From Pseudorhodobacter turbinis (GTDB lineage Bacteria; Pseudomonadota; Alphaproteobacteria; Rhodobacterales; Rhodobacteraceae), in assembly GCF_005234135.1 (NCBI RefSeq), contig NZ_CP039965.1, positions 1,348,501 through 1,412,500 of the forward strand: a DNA stretch of 64,000 bases. The letters are read 5' to 3'. The position numbers and the translations under genes are program-made. This document shows positions 37,698-46,529 of this stretch, piece by piece; position 1 is the first letter of the stretch; every line of letters starts with the position of its first letter. The notes under the pieces were generated by a model. It ran no database searches and had not been told where the DNA came from. It was given only the letters and a program-made list of their open reading frames with translations.

Positions 37698-39280
37698 TTA
37701 GTTTTCGATGTGTCCGTTCGGACAGTGCCAAGGCATCAGCAAGCTGTAGTCAATCTCGCCGCGGGTGCGTTCGATTTCACCCACAACCCAATTCACATAG
37801 CTGCGGGCGTTAATCTTGTTCAAACGTGCGCTTTCGATCAGTGAATAGTAGATCGCCCAAACATCTGCCGCCTCGTGAGTCCCAGCAAAAAGCGAGTTCT
37901 TCTTCGTCAACGCGATTCCACGGATGCAGCGTTCTACAGGATTATTATCGATCTCCAGCTTTCCGTCAAAAATGAAATGCCGCAGGCTGTCGAATGCCTT
38001 CAACGTGTAATTGATCGCCGTCCTCAATCCGCCATGCGCTTCATCGCGGTTCTCCAACAACTCAGAGTGAAGCTGATCGAGGATCGGAAGGCTATATTTC
38101 TGACGCAGGGCCTCACGGTCGGCTGGCGGCAGGCCATGGGCCGCCTTTTCGACAGCATACATCTTCCGGAACATTTGGACGGCGCGATGTGCCAGTGGGC
38201 TGCCAGTGGCAAGCGAGGTTTCGAAGAATTTACGGCGCGCATGTGCCAAACACCGCACCGACGTCAGGCCGTCATTCGGTAATCGCCCCCTTTTTAAAGA
38301 GGCAATTGTATGCGGCGTAGCCATCAGTCTGCAGGAAACGCAACGACGCGCCGTCGAGAATACCTTCGGCCACCGCCCCAGCACGTGAATGCGCATAATG
38401 ATAGACCACCGCGGGCTGTGCGTCCGGGTTCCAGCGACGTTCATCGCGACAGGTTGCCCAAATATATCCGATATCGCACTTACCCTTGCCGGGATTCAGG
38501 ACCGAGATTGGCGTTTCGTCCATGTGTGCCACATAACCGGCGTTTACATGTGACTGAAGCGCATCTCTCAAGGGTGCCAGGTATTTTGAAAGGTGGGCGA
38601 TGTTTCTGGCAATGGCCTGACGGCTCAAATTTACATTGCAGTTCATCAAGCGGCGCTCCATGCGAAACGACGGAATATGCTCGAAGAACTTTTGACAAGC
38701 TGCTTCCGCGGCGAATTCGGGTTCGATACCTCGCCCCCTCATAATAAAGCTCTGTGACTTTGCAGCTATTGGCTTGTTCTCTTTGCACAAACCCCGATTA
38801 CACGCGCAGGTATGATAGACATCCTTTACCAAAACCACATGTTCGGGAATTATCCGGAGTCTTCCAACGCGCTCTTCGCGCTTAATTGATTTGAGCGGAT
38901 GCCCGCAGCCGCAGGTCATTTCTTCGGGATAATGGTGCTCGATGATCGTTTCAATATCAGCTGGCAGCTTCCTTGCCCTTTTACCCTTCGGCTCGTCTTT
39001 CGGTTCTTCGTCCTCCTCATAAAGTGCAAATCGCGGGTCTTCGTCATCCAGCAACGTCTTTTCTTTCTCCGAACTTTTGTCGAAGAGCTCCTGCCTGAGA
39101 ACCGCCAACTGTTCTTTGGTCCTGCGCAACTCACTTTTAAGGTGCGTGATTTTCTGCTTGGCGGTCCGAACGCCGCTTTCAGATTCTGAGAACATGGCCA
39201 GGATGCCGCTGATCCGATTTCCAACGGCCGTCTTGGCCGATGTCGGGCAATCCGGGACTTCATTGAAGGCAGAAAGTATG
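37698..39280 (-). pseudogene. IS66-family transposase (TnpC) interrupted by a 19-bp IS3-end sequence
   Basis: The N-terminal half (SELRRTKEQLAVLRQELF, zinc-finger region MTCGCGHPL, catalytic VAHMDETPISV) reads to …FLQTDGYAAYNCLF. It then meets 19 bp identical to the terminus of the neighbouring IS3. The C-terminal half continues in another frame, NDGLTSVRCLAHARRKFFE … EIDNNPVERCIRGIALTKKN … to 37698. Removing the 19 bp restores one frame (YNCLSNDGLTSV). The N-terminus is cut by IS3 at 39280. No TnpA/TnpB genes are present. Confidence 0.8.
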
Positions 39281-39318
39281 GTAATCGCCCCCTTTTTAAC
39301 GGGGTGCATCTGTAGAAC

Positions 39319-40145
39319 TTACGCGGCCATTTTCAGTTTCATAGCGGGTGTGATGCCGCCGATGCCCATGTTCGGGCGGTCGTTGTTATATGTCCAGAGC
39401 CATTGTGTGGCCTGATCCTGAGCCTCCTCGATGCTTTCGATGATGTATTGATCCAGCCATTCATGCCGAACCGTCCGGTTGTAGCGCTCGACATAGGCGT
39501 TCTGCTGGGGCTGTCCGGGTTGGATGTGCTGGATCGTAACACTATGTTTCTCAGCCCATTTTCTCAGTGTTTCGCTGATATATTCCGGCCCATTGTCGAC
39601 CCTGATCGTGCCCGGTTTTCCGCGCCATTCGATAATGCGATCAAGGCTGCGGATGACCCGTTCGGCAGGGAGCGAGAAATCAACCTCGATCCCCAGCCCT
39701 TCGCGGTTGAAGTCGTCCAACACATTCAAAAGCCGAAAAGCCCTGCCGTCGCCGAGGCGATCCGCCATGAAGTCCATGGACCAGGTCACATTCGGTCTGT
39801 TCGGGACCGCCAGAACGTCAGGCTTCTCCCGTTTCAGCCGCTTGCGCGGCTTGATGCGCAGGTTCAGTTCCAGCTCACAGTAGATCCGGTAGACCCGCTT
39901 GTGGTTCCACGGATGCCCCTTCACGTTGCGCAAATGCAGGAAACACAGGCCAAATCCCCAAGTCTTGCGCGCATCCGTCAGCCCTGTCAGCAGATCGGCG
40001 ATCACCTCGTTCTCGTCTTTCAGCTTCGGGCTGTAACGATAGCAGGTCTCGCTGACCTCGAAGGCCCGGCACGCCAGCGCGATGCTGACGCCCCGTCGCT
40101 CTACCGCCGTTTCGGCCATCTCGCGGCGCTGAGATGGCCCCGTTA
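39319..40145 (-). CDS. IS3-family transposase OrfB (catalytic part, made as OrfAB by -1 frameshift)
   Basis: The catalytic frame continues from orfA as [18 protein letters not shown] and holds the HTH_21-like [23 protein letters not shown] region. The DDE core is [27 protein letters not shown] and [14 protein letters not shown]. It ends [20 protein letters not shown] … at 39319. All DDE residues are present, so this is the one apparently functional IS of the window. Confidence 0.88.
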
Positions 40146-40406
40146 CTTTTTTCCGAGGGCTTCCTTCAATAAGTCCGCCTGCATGCTCAGATCTGCATAC
40201 ATCCGCTTCAGCCTGCGGTTCTCTTCCTCCATGGCTTTCATCTGGCTGACCATGGATGCATCCATGCCACCATACTTCGCACGCCATTTGTAAAACGACG
40301 CATTGCTCATGCCATGTTCACGGCAAAGCTCGGCCACCGGCACACCACCTTCGGCTTGGCGCAGGATCGCAAGGATCTGGGGTTCGCTATATCTGGTCAT
40401 TTTCAT
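40143..40406 (-). CDS. IS3-family transposase OrfA (DNA-binding)
   Basis: The protein is 87 aa. [39 protein letters not shown] is the helix-turn-helix, followed by a leucine-zipper [17 protein letters not shown]. It ends LGKK at 40143 directly on the A-AAA-AAG slippery sequence (40146-40152), where -1 frameshifting yields the OrfAB fusion transposase. OrfA alone usually represses or modulates transposition. Confidence 0.9.
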   Translation of the reverse strand: MKMTRYSEPQILAILRQAEGGVPVAELCREHGMSNASFYKWRAKYGGMDASMVSQMKAMEEENRRLKRMYADLSMQADLLKEALGKK

Positions 40407-40476
40407 TCAAAATCTCCTCGTTCATCTTGCCGAGAAAATTCTACTTCCGCAGCCCCTTACTTTCGGGGGGGATTAC

Positions 40477-40722
40477 CCCGTCGCCTATCGGTTTGGTTTG
40501 GCCATCGAACTCACGATCGAAGCCATCGGTGAGGCGAAACTCGACCATGAAGCTGTCATAAATCTCGATCATTTCGCCGCTGCCTATTATGGCAGGATGA
40601 GCTGTGACGAAGATCTCAATCCTTTTATTTCCGAGTATTGGCGCGGGATCGACACCACCCGCGCAATGGATCGGTGGATTGAAGAACAAAAGAAACCCCG
40701 GAAGCGGGTCAGACGAAAATAG
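40477..40722 (+). pseudogene. C-terminal fragment of an unrecognised gene, cut by IS3
   Basis: From the IS3 right end one frame reads PVAYRFGLAIELTIEAIGEA then KLDHEAVINLDHFAAAYYG … RAMDRWIEEQKKPRKRVRRK to a TAG at 40722. Composition and codon use look coding and a terminator follows. The upstream part is missing, presumably deleted with the IS3/IS66 event. I do not recognise the family. Confidence 0.5.
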
Positions 40723-40752
40723 TCGCCAACCGTTAACAACCACTCTTGCGCT

Positions 40753-40778
40753 GGCCGCCCCCTCAGGGCGGCCTTTTT
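40753..40778 (+). terminator. Rho-independent terminator
   Basis: GGCCGCCC and GGGCGGCC form an 8-bp GC stem around CCTCA, followed by TTTTT. It is correctly placed 30 bp after the gene fragment ending at 40722, showing that fragment was once a real transcription unit. Confidence 0.85.
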
Positions 40779-41106
40779 CGTTCCCACCTGGTATGGACAT
40801 CTGGTGAGTGCCTTTTAAGATGTCGAAAGTTGGTTTGCGGACGTCGGTAAGTTGGCTCTCAGAATGTCGGAAAACATATTAAGTTACTGATTTATAATAA
40901 GAATAATTCACTCCGAGTCGGCCTTTGAATGTCGAACGACAACAACACGTTAGCGGATGTAAGCTGCCGAGTATACCTCCGCTTGAAAGCGCAGTTTTTT
41001 GGAGAATAGTTGGTCAAGCGCAGTTTGTTAAGCTGTATGGCTTTGATGATGTGACCGCCCCCCGACGGCATCAATATGCCAAGGTGGGTCTACGAGGATC
41101 CCGGCC
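40779..41106. other. Non-coding stretch between terminator and IS5 relic
   Basis: No gene, RNA or clear repeat is recognisable. It is AT-richer than the flanks around 40860-41040 and contains stops in all frames. Confidence 0.35.
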
Positions 41107-41312
41107 TCGATACGACTTCTGACGTGATAGCCGGACCAGCGTTTCCAAATGGCCCTGCCCAGGCGTTAGGTCGCCCTGAGGATGTCGTTGCGGGCTTGGG
41201 CGGAGGGACAATCCTCTTTCCAGCGGCGGCCATTCTTGCGAATGGGGATGACTGCGGTGCCGCCTCGATCAAGGATCGCGGTGTGACAACGGCGGGTGTC
41301 GAAGGCGCCATC

Positions 41313-41350
41313 CACTGCCCGGCAGTGCATGTTTACATGCATGTGAGGGA
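41313..41350 (+). repeat. Double-hairpin mini-element R2
   Basis: Hairpin 1 is CACTGCC-C-GGCAGTG and hairpin 2 is TGCATGT-TT-ACATGCA, followed by GTGAGGGA. Net insertion into the IS5 transposase is 37 nt, placed after the codons for EQIGTVTG. Stem sequences differ from R3 and R4 yet pair perfectly. Confidence 0.8.
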
Positions 41351-41537
41351 CCGGTCACTGTGCCGATCTGTTCATCGGGCGGGATCTGGTCCAGAAGATG
41401 AGGTAGAACCGGGCTGTCACCGTGGTCGCTTGAGGTGAACTCCACCGCCCGGATGTCGTCGGTGGCAGTATCCATCGCCAGATGCACCTTACGATACTGG
41501 CGGCGGCGATGTGTGCCATGCTTGCGCGCAAGCCATT

Positions 41538-41578
41538 TGTTACCCGGCAGGGGATTGCATCGCAATCGCCCGAGAGGG
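41538..41578 (+). repeat. Double-hairpin mini-element R4
   Basis: It has TTACCCGGCAG (hairpin 1, weakened), then GATTGC-ATC-GCAATC flanked by GGG/CCC (hairpin 2), then GAGAGGG. It inserts 41 nt into the IS5 transposase between the codons of LGDG and WLARKHG. It has the same orientation as R2. Confidence 0.75.
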
Positions 41579-41885
41579 CGCCATCGCCCAAGAACTTGAT
41601 CCCCGTGCTGTCCACCAGCAGGTTCATAGGCCCCGGCGCACGGCGGTTCGACATTTGCACCGTGATGGTCTTTTGTCGCCGACTCAGGGTCGAAAAGTCG
41701 GGCACCGTCCAGTCCAGGCCTGCCATCTGCAGGATGCTGCCCACCATGCCAGTCGCTTGCCGCAGTGGTAGGCTGAACAGAACCTTCACCATGAGGCAGA
41801 ACTGTATCGCGGCGGGAGAAAACACTGGTGGGCGACCAGGGCGGCCCGCCTTCGGGGCGAGCCACATCATGTCCTTGTCCAACCA

Positions 41886-41922
41886 CCCTCTCACGCATGC
41901 AGGCATGCGTTGCCGGGCAACG
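41886..41922 (-). repeat. Double-hairpin mini-element R3
   Basis: Read on the minus strand: CGTTGCC-C-GGCAACG (hairpin 1), overlapping ACGCATGC-CT-GCATGCGT (hairpin 2), then GAGAGGG. It inserts exactly 37 nt between the codons of PLLI and WLDKDM in the IS5 transposase and shifts its frame. Its orientation is opposite to R2 and R4. Confidence 0.8.
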
Positions 41923-42081
41923 GATCAACAGTGGACCACGGCGCTTCAGCGCATCGTTGTAGGATTTCCAGTTCGTCGTGCGATAGCGGGCGATTGGGGG
42001 CTTGCTCATGAAAGCCTGTCTAACCGCATTGTTTCACCTTGTGAATCGCCTGCCGTCAGAGTTTTGCAACAACGCCTCCCT

Positions 42082-42587
42082 GATATGTCAGAGAAGCCGG
42101 GGGCCAATACTTGACGGCCAAACTTTCGCGCCATGGGGCGAGAGGGCCCGTGTATAGAACTATCGTTGTAGAAAAATGCTCCTGGTGAATGATTCACATC
42201 TTATATCCATGGGGGTAGACGAGTGGCATGAGTAAGCCGCCACCCGCCTGTGGCCGCGTCGCCAACTGGTCCAGCTACTGCACTGCGTTCAGGAGATCGC
42301 TTGGCGCGCTCTGCCTGCGGGGCACCGGCCGGTATCCTCGAAAGCGGCGTTTCAGTTTTTTTGATCAAGCTGCCGTTCCGTTCTGCCGGACCAAATCCCC
42401 GAAGACGACATCAGTTCCTGACCACAGATGCGACTTGCGACACCCCTCCGTACGACACACGTCACCATGGCCGCGCATTTTGGAAAGGATAGATCGGATC
42501 CCATGTCCGCAGCCACTTCTGCTTTGTGCCACCAAGCGCCCGAATTGAGAACGGGCGCGGACGGGCGGTGGCCTGTCACTTAAGACC
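42082..42587 (+). pseudogene. Highly degenerate second IS5-like relic
   Basis: Starting at 42228 a frame reads MSKPPPACGRVANWSSYCTA, similar to IS5-family N-termini. Fragments such as YDTRHHGRAFWKG occur later in another frame (to about 42490). The middle of the transposase is missing. The rest of this 506-bp stretch shows no gene. Confidence 0.4.
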
Positions 42588-43052
42588 CTAGTCCAGCCGT
42601 GCAGGCTGGTATTTGACACGGCGTATCGGGATTGACGATTCCAGCGAGGCCACGCCGGAGAATTTTGTCAGGCGGCCTGTCAGGAAATGCTCGAACTCAT
42701 TGAGGTCGCGAACGGCCACGCGCAAAAGATAGTCAAAGCTGCCTGTCATCAGCCAGCAATCGACCACCTCGGGGCAGTTTCTGACCTGTTGCTCAAAGCT
42801 GACCAGCCGGTCGTCTGCCTGCCGGTCCAGCCGCACCGAGACGAACACGTTAAAGCCAAAGCCCAATTTGGCCTCATCAATTTGCGCGCTATAGCCGGTG
42901 ATATAGCCTTCGGTCTCCAGCTTGCGGATGCGCCGCGCACAGGGAGAGGGCGATAGGCCGATCCTGTCGCTCAGCTCTTGCAGGCTAAGCCGTGCATCGC
43001 GTTGCAGCTCATGCAGGATCCGGTGATCCAACTTATCCAAGCTATTGGTCAT
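42588..43052 (-). CDS. Lrp/AsnC-family transcriptional regulator
   Basis: The protein is 154 aa. An N-terminal winged HTH (about 5-60, LDHRILHELQRDARLSLQEL, IGLSPSPCARRIRKLE) precedes a RAM ligand-binding domain (about 70-150). It is divergent from the AceE-like gene with a 133-bp gap, the usual layout of Lrp regulators and their target. The arrangement recalls MdeR-MdeB of Pseudomonas putida methionine catabolism. The effector is unknown. Confidence 0.88.
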   Translation of the reverse strand: MTNSLDKLDHRILHELQRDARLSLQELSDRIGLSPSPCARRIRKLETEGYITGYSAQIDEAKLGFGFNVFVSVRLDRQADDRLVSFEQQVRNCPEVVDCWLMTGSFDYLLRVAVRDLNEFEHFLTGRLTKFSGVASLESSIPIRRVKYQPARLD

Positions 43053-43185
43053 ATGTGCTGAAATCCGTTAAAAATATACAATATGTTAGAGGATACAGCC
43101 AATATACCGTCAAGCAAGAGCAAAATTCGCGCGTTAAATGCAAAGCTTTTGGTGTATTCCTGCAGGGTAATTAAGGGAGGACCGA

Positions 43186-45546
43186 ATGGACAACACAGAT
43201 CAGCATCTTCGTGCAATCGAACAACGGCTTTTGTGGCTGTCGCATTGGATGATCCATAACGCCAATCACATCCGGCCCAAAGCCGAGGGCATCAAGATCG
43301 GCGGGCATCAGGCCTCTTCTGCGTCGATGGTGTCGATGTTGACGGCGCTTTATTTCTCAGCCTTGCGCCCCGAGGATCGCGTGGCGGTCAAACCCCATGC
43401 CTCACCGATCTTTCATGCGATGCAATATCTGATGGGCAACCTCGACTTGCCGCGGATGCAGAATTTCCGTGGCTTTGGCGGAGTGCAAAGCTATCCCAGC
43501 CGGACCAAGGATGTGGATGATGTGGATTTCTCGACCGGGTCGGTGGGGCTGGGCGTGGCCATTACCTCCTTTGCGTCCATGGTGCAGGATTATATCAAGG
43601 CCAAGGACTGGGGCGCAGACCTTAAGATGGGCCGTATGGTTGCCCTTATGGGGGATGCCGAACTGGACGAGGGCAATATCTACGAGTGCCTGCAAGAGGG
43701 ATGGAAAAACGGGCTGCGCAACACCTGGTGGATCATCGACTACAACCGGCAATCGCTGGACGGGGTCGTCCGCGAGGGGCTGTGGGAGCGTGCCGAAAAG
43801 GTATTCGACGCCTTTGGCTGGGATGTGGTGCGGGTCAAATATGGCGTGCTGCAACGCGCCGCCTTTGACGAGCCGGGCGGTGCCGCCTTGCGCGACTGGA
43901 TCGACGCCTGCCCGAACCAGCTTTACGCGGCGCTGACCTTTCAGGGCGGTGCGGTCTGGCGCCAACATTTGCTGGATGATCTGGGGGATCAGGGCGATGT
44001 GACGGCCTTGATCGAGCGGCGCTCGGACGAGGAACTGGCGCGGTTGATGGAGAACCTCGGGGGCAATTGCGTTAGCTCGATGGCCGATGCTTTTGCCGCC
44101 ATCGACCATGACCGGCCAACGTGTTTTCTGGCCTATACGATCAAGGGCTGGGGGACGCCGATCGCCGGGCATAAGGACAACCACGGCGGGTTGATGACCA
44201 AGGCGCAGATGGCCGATTGGCAAACCTATATGGGGGTGCCGGAAGGGCAGGAATGGGATAAATTCGCCGCTGTGCCAGACCCTGATGCGCTGCAGGATTT
44301 CCTTGCCAAGGTGCCGTTTTTTGCCAAAGGGCGCAGGCGGCGGCAGGATGACCGCATAGAGGTTCCCGCCACGACCCTCAGCGCGGACCGCGAGATCTCG
44401 ACGCAAGCCGCCTTTGGCAAGATACTGGACAATCTGGCGCGCGGCAAAAGCAAGCTGGCCGAACGTATTGTCACCACATCCCCCGATGTGACGGGCACGA
44501 CGGGGTTGGGCGCTTGGGTCAACCGGCGCAAGCTGTTTGCGCGCGAGGCTGTTGAGGATACGTTCCGCGCGCATAAGATCCCCTCCACCGCCAAATGGGA
44601 TTTCGCGCCGGAGGGCCAGCATATCGAACTGGGTATCGCCGAGATGAACCTGTTCCTGCTTTTGGGGGCGGCGGGGCTGTCGCATTCCTTGTTTGGCAAG
44701 CGGTTGATTCCGGTGGGCACGCTCTATGATCCGTTCATCTCGCGCGGGCTGGATGCGTTGAATTATGCCTGTTATCAGGATGCGCGCTTTTTGGTGGCGG
44801 GCACACCATCCGGGGTGACGCTGGCCCCCGAAGGCGGCGCGCATCAATCGGTTGCGACCCCCTTGATCGGGATGAGCCAGGACGGCCTGGCCGCCTTTGA
44901 GCCGGCCTTTGTGGACGAGCTGGTCGTCATCATGGATTGGGCGTTCGATTATGTTCAGCGCGACGGCGATGGCGACCCGGATGAGCGTACATGGCTGCGC
45001 GATGAAACCGGCGGGTCGGTCTATTTGCGCCTGACGACCAACCCGTTGGAACAGCCCGGAAAACGCCATGATGATGCGTTCCGGCAGGGGGCCATCGATG
45101 GTGCTTACTGGTTGCGCGCGCCGGGCCCGAATTGTCAGGTGGTGATCTCCTATCAAGGGGCCGTGGCCCCCGAGGCGATCCGCGCGGCGGGCATCATTGG
45201 CGAAAAGCACCGCGATGTGGGCGTGCTGGCCGTCACCTCGGCGGACCGGCTGAACGCAGGCTGGACGGCGGCGCAACGTGCGCGGGCGCGTGGCCAACAT
45301 CATGCGCAATCCCATATCGAGCATCTGCTGGCCGAGCTGCCGCGCGATTGCCGATTGGTGACGGTGATCGACGGGCATCCGGCCACCCTGTCATGGCTTG
45401 GCGGGGTGGGCGGTCATCGCACGGTCTCGCTCGGGGTGGAGCATTTCGGCCAAACGGGCACCATTGGCGACCTTTATCACCATTTCGGCATCGATACGGC
45501 TGCGATCGTCGCCAGCAGTGCTGCGCCGAAAATCGGCATTCTATAA
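43186..45546 (+). CDS. AceE-like homodimeric 2-oxoacid dehydrogenase E1 (transketolase-like)
   Basis: This 786-aa ThDP enzyme has the cofactor motif LMGDAELDEGN … IIDYNRQSLDG near residues 150-185, a pyrimidine-binding domain (AFGKIL … GQHIELGIAEMNLFLLLGAAG) and a C-terminal transketolase domain. It is shorter than PDH E1 AceE (about 890). No E2 or E3 genes are adjacent. A GGGAGG precedes the ATG. The Lrp partner suggests an amino-acid-derived 2-oxo acid such as 2-oxobutyrate (MdeB-like) as an alternative to pyruvate. Confidence 0.85.
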   Translation: MDNTDQHLRAIEQRLLWLSHWMIHNANHIRPKAEGIKIGGHQASSASMVSMLTALYFSALRPEDRVAVKPHASPIFHAMQYLMGNLDLPRMQNFRGFGGVQSYPSRTKDVDDVDFSTGSVGLGVAITSFASMVQDYIKAKDWGADLKMGRMVALMGDAELDEGNIYECLQEGWKNGLRNTWWIIDYNRQSLDGVVREGLWERAEKVFDAFGWDVVRVKYGVLQRAAFDEPGGAALRDWIDACPNQLYAALTFQGGAVWRQHLLDDLGDQGDVTALIERRSDEELARLMENLGGNCVSSMADAFAAIDHDRPTCFLAYTIKGWGTPIAGHKDNHGGLMTKAQMADWQTYMGVPEGQEWDKFAAVPDPDALQDFLAKVPFFAKGRRRRQDDRIEVPATTLSADREISTQAAFGKILDNLARGKSKLAERIVTTSPDVTGTTGLGAWVNRRKLFAREAVEDTFRAHKIPSTAKWDFAPEGQHIELGIAEMNLFLLLGAAGLSHSLFGKRLIPVGTLYDPFISRGLDALNYACYQDARFLVAGTPSGVTLAPEGGAHQSVATPLIGMSQDGLAAFEPAFVDELVVIMDWAFDYVQRDGDGDPDERTWLRDETGGSVYLRLTTNPLEQPGKRHDDAFRQGAIDGAYWLRAPGPNCQVVISYQGAVAPEAIRAAGIIGEKHRDVGVLAVTSADRLNAGWTAAQRARARGQHHAQSHIEHLLAELPRDCRLVTVIDGHPATLSWLGGVGGHRTVSLGVEHFGQTGTIGDLYHHFGIDTAAIVASSAAPKIGIL

Positions 45547-45703
45547 CGAACCGCTTGGGCAAGACGGCGATCTTGCCCAAGCGTTTTCAAGATAGGACCA
45601 TCGCTTTCGTCAGGCAGGGCCGAGGCTGGGCATCAGGTCGATCAGCTCACTAGGTATTGCCAAGTTGTTGTCGATCACCTGTGAAGCATTAAAAAAGGCA
45701 GGG

Positions 45704-46482
45704 CTATGCCGCCAATTCGGCGGTGTAATCGGCCCAGAGGCTGAACGCATCGCTGCGGGCGTGGCGGTATGAGATTGCGGTGAGTTGATAGCGGCGGGGA
45801 CGGAAAATCAGGTTGATTTGGTCATGCGCAGACAGAAACCTCTGAGTTTGTCGGTGGGATTTGAACCGCCCGAATATCTTCTCCCGTTTGCGGGTCGGCC
45901 GGTGCGACGCTTCGATCGCATTGTTGAGGCCTTTGTGGGCGCGGTGGTCAGCGTCCGGGGCCAGCATTTTTGATCGGCTTGATGTAGCTGCGCAATTTGT
46001 CAGTGATGATGACCCTTGGTTCGCCGAACCGGGCAACCAATCGTTGGAAAAACCGCTTCGCCGCTTTAGCATTCCGACGCGTTTGTACAAGAACATCTCC
46101 ATTTGCGTCGATTGCGCGCCACAGCCAGTGCCTCTTGCCACGGATCGTGATTACGACTTCATCCATGTGCCATGTGCCATGTGCCATGTGCCATGTGCCA
46201 TGTGCCATGTGCCATGTGCCATGTGCCATGTGCCATGTGCCATGTGCCACTTGCCGTTCGGTCGCGGTCGACCCCGGCGGATGCAATCTGCAAAGTGGCA
46301 ACTAAAACGATTGACCCACAGCCGGACCGTTTCCCGGCTGACAATAACGCCCCGCGCTGCCAACAGGTCTTCAACATCAGCCGTGCTCAGGGCTAGCCGG
46401 TAGTACGCCCAGACGGCGTACGAATGATCTCACGCGGATAGCGGAAGCCCTTTAGGCGCGGCATATTGTTTGGGGTGCTCAT
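45704..46482 (-). pseudogene. IS6-type transposase, multiply disrupted
   Basis: It is homologous throughout to 33263-33965. Lesions are a 1-bp deletion near 46430, an 11-unit heptamer expansion in front of the first catalytic Asp (WHMDEVVITIRGKRHW), and the shared frameshift near 45965. The C-terminal part LAPDADHRAHKGLNNAIEA is intact in its own frame. Confidence 0.8.
46164..46247. repeat. Twelve tandem copies of the heptamer CATGTGC
   Basis: The array is perfect over 84 bp. The homologous site in IS copy 1 (33496-33508) has a single unit (GGCACATGG on the coding strand). Since 7 is not a multiple of 3, the array cycles through all frames and encodes a 7-residue period such as MAHGTWH. It is a classic replication-slippage tract. 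Confidence 0.95.
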
Positions 46483-46529
46483 AGGATCAGTTTAACCTGT
46501 TCATAACGACCGAACAACTTGGCAATACC

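Larger units (their letters stand above)
39281..40476 (-). mobile_element. IS3-family element, intact (1196 bp)
   Basis: The left end GTAATCGCCCCCTTTTTAA … GGGG-TGC-GTAGAA and the inverted right end GTAATCCCCCCCGAAAGTAA … GGGGCTGC-GTAGAA are imperfect inverted repeats of about 45 bp. orfA and orfB are intact and joined by a canonical slippery heptamer. No target duplication is visible: the left flank is IS66 tnpC and the right flank an unrelated gene end. An IS3-linked deletion has therefore fused two regions. Confidence 0.8.
41107..42081 (-). pseudogene. IS5-family element relic whose transposase carries three hairpin insertions
   Basis: Transposase text runs over three frames from MSKPPIARYRTTNWKSYNDA (start 42009) through GLDWTVPDFSTLSRRQKTIT, NLLVDSTGIKFLGDG, WLARKHGTHRRRQYRKVHLA, SPVLPHLLDQIPPDEQIGTV to SGYHVRSRIEA. 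It is broken at three places by 37-, 41- and 37-nt net insertions, each a double-hairpin mini-element (R3, R4, R2 in coding order). The 3' end is cut near 41107, and a further TAA lies in ILRAT-stop. The 5' terminus is probably near 42081 (GAGGCGTTGTTGCAAAAC, inverted). Confidence 0.75.
45653..46529 (-). mobile_element. Second IS6-type element, copy 2 (877 bp, with expanded heptamer array)
   Basis: The ends are the same as in copy 1 (GGTATTGCCAAGTTGTT and its inverse). It is 76 bp longer: 77 bp from 11 extra heptamers and one deleted base near the N-terminal coding part (GTACGAATGATC for GTACGCAATGATC). No target duplication is present. Copies 1 and 2 are inverted relative to each other across 11.6 kb. 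Confidence 0.85.

Noticed and set aside
42109..42145. A fifth double-hairpin element ending GAGAGGG
   Set aside because: A weak stem (TCGCGCC/GGGGCGA with a mismatch) precedes the tail, but the CCCGG-centred first hairpin is missing.
43402..45378. 658-codon ORF antisense to the AceE-like gene
   Set aside because: It is a shadow of the GC-biased third codon positions of the plus-strand E1 gene and has no domain.
46164..46247. CRISPR-like array
   Set aside because: The repeats are 7 bp, contiguous and without spacers; it is a simple tandem repeat.
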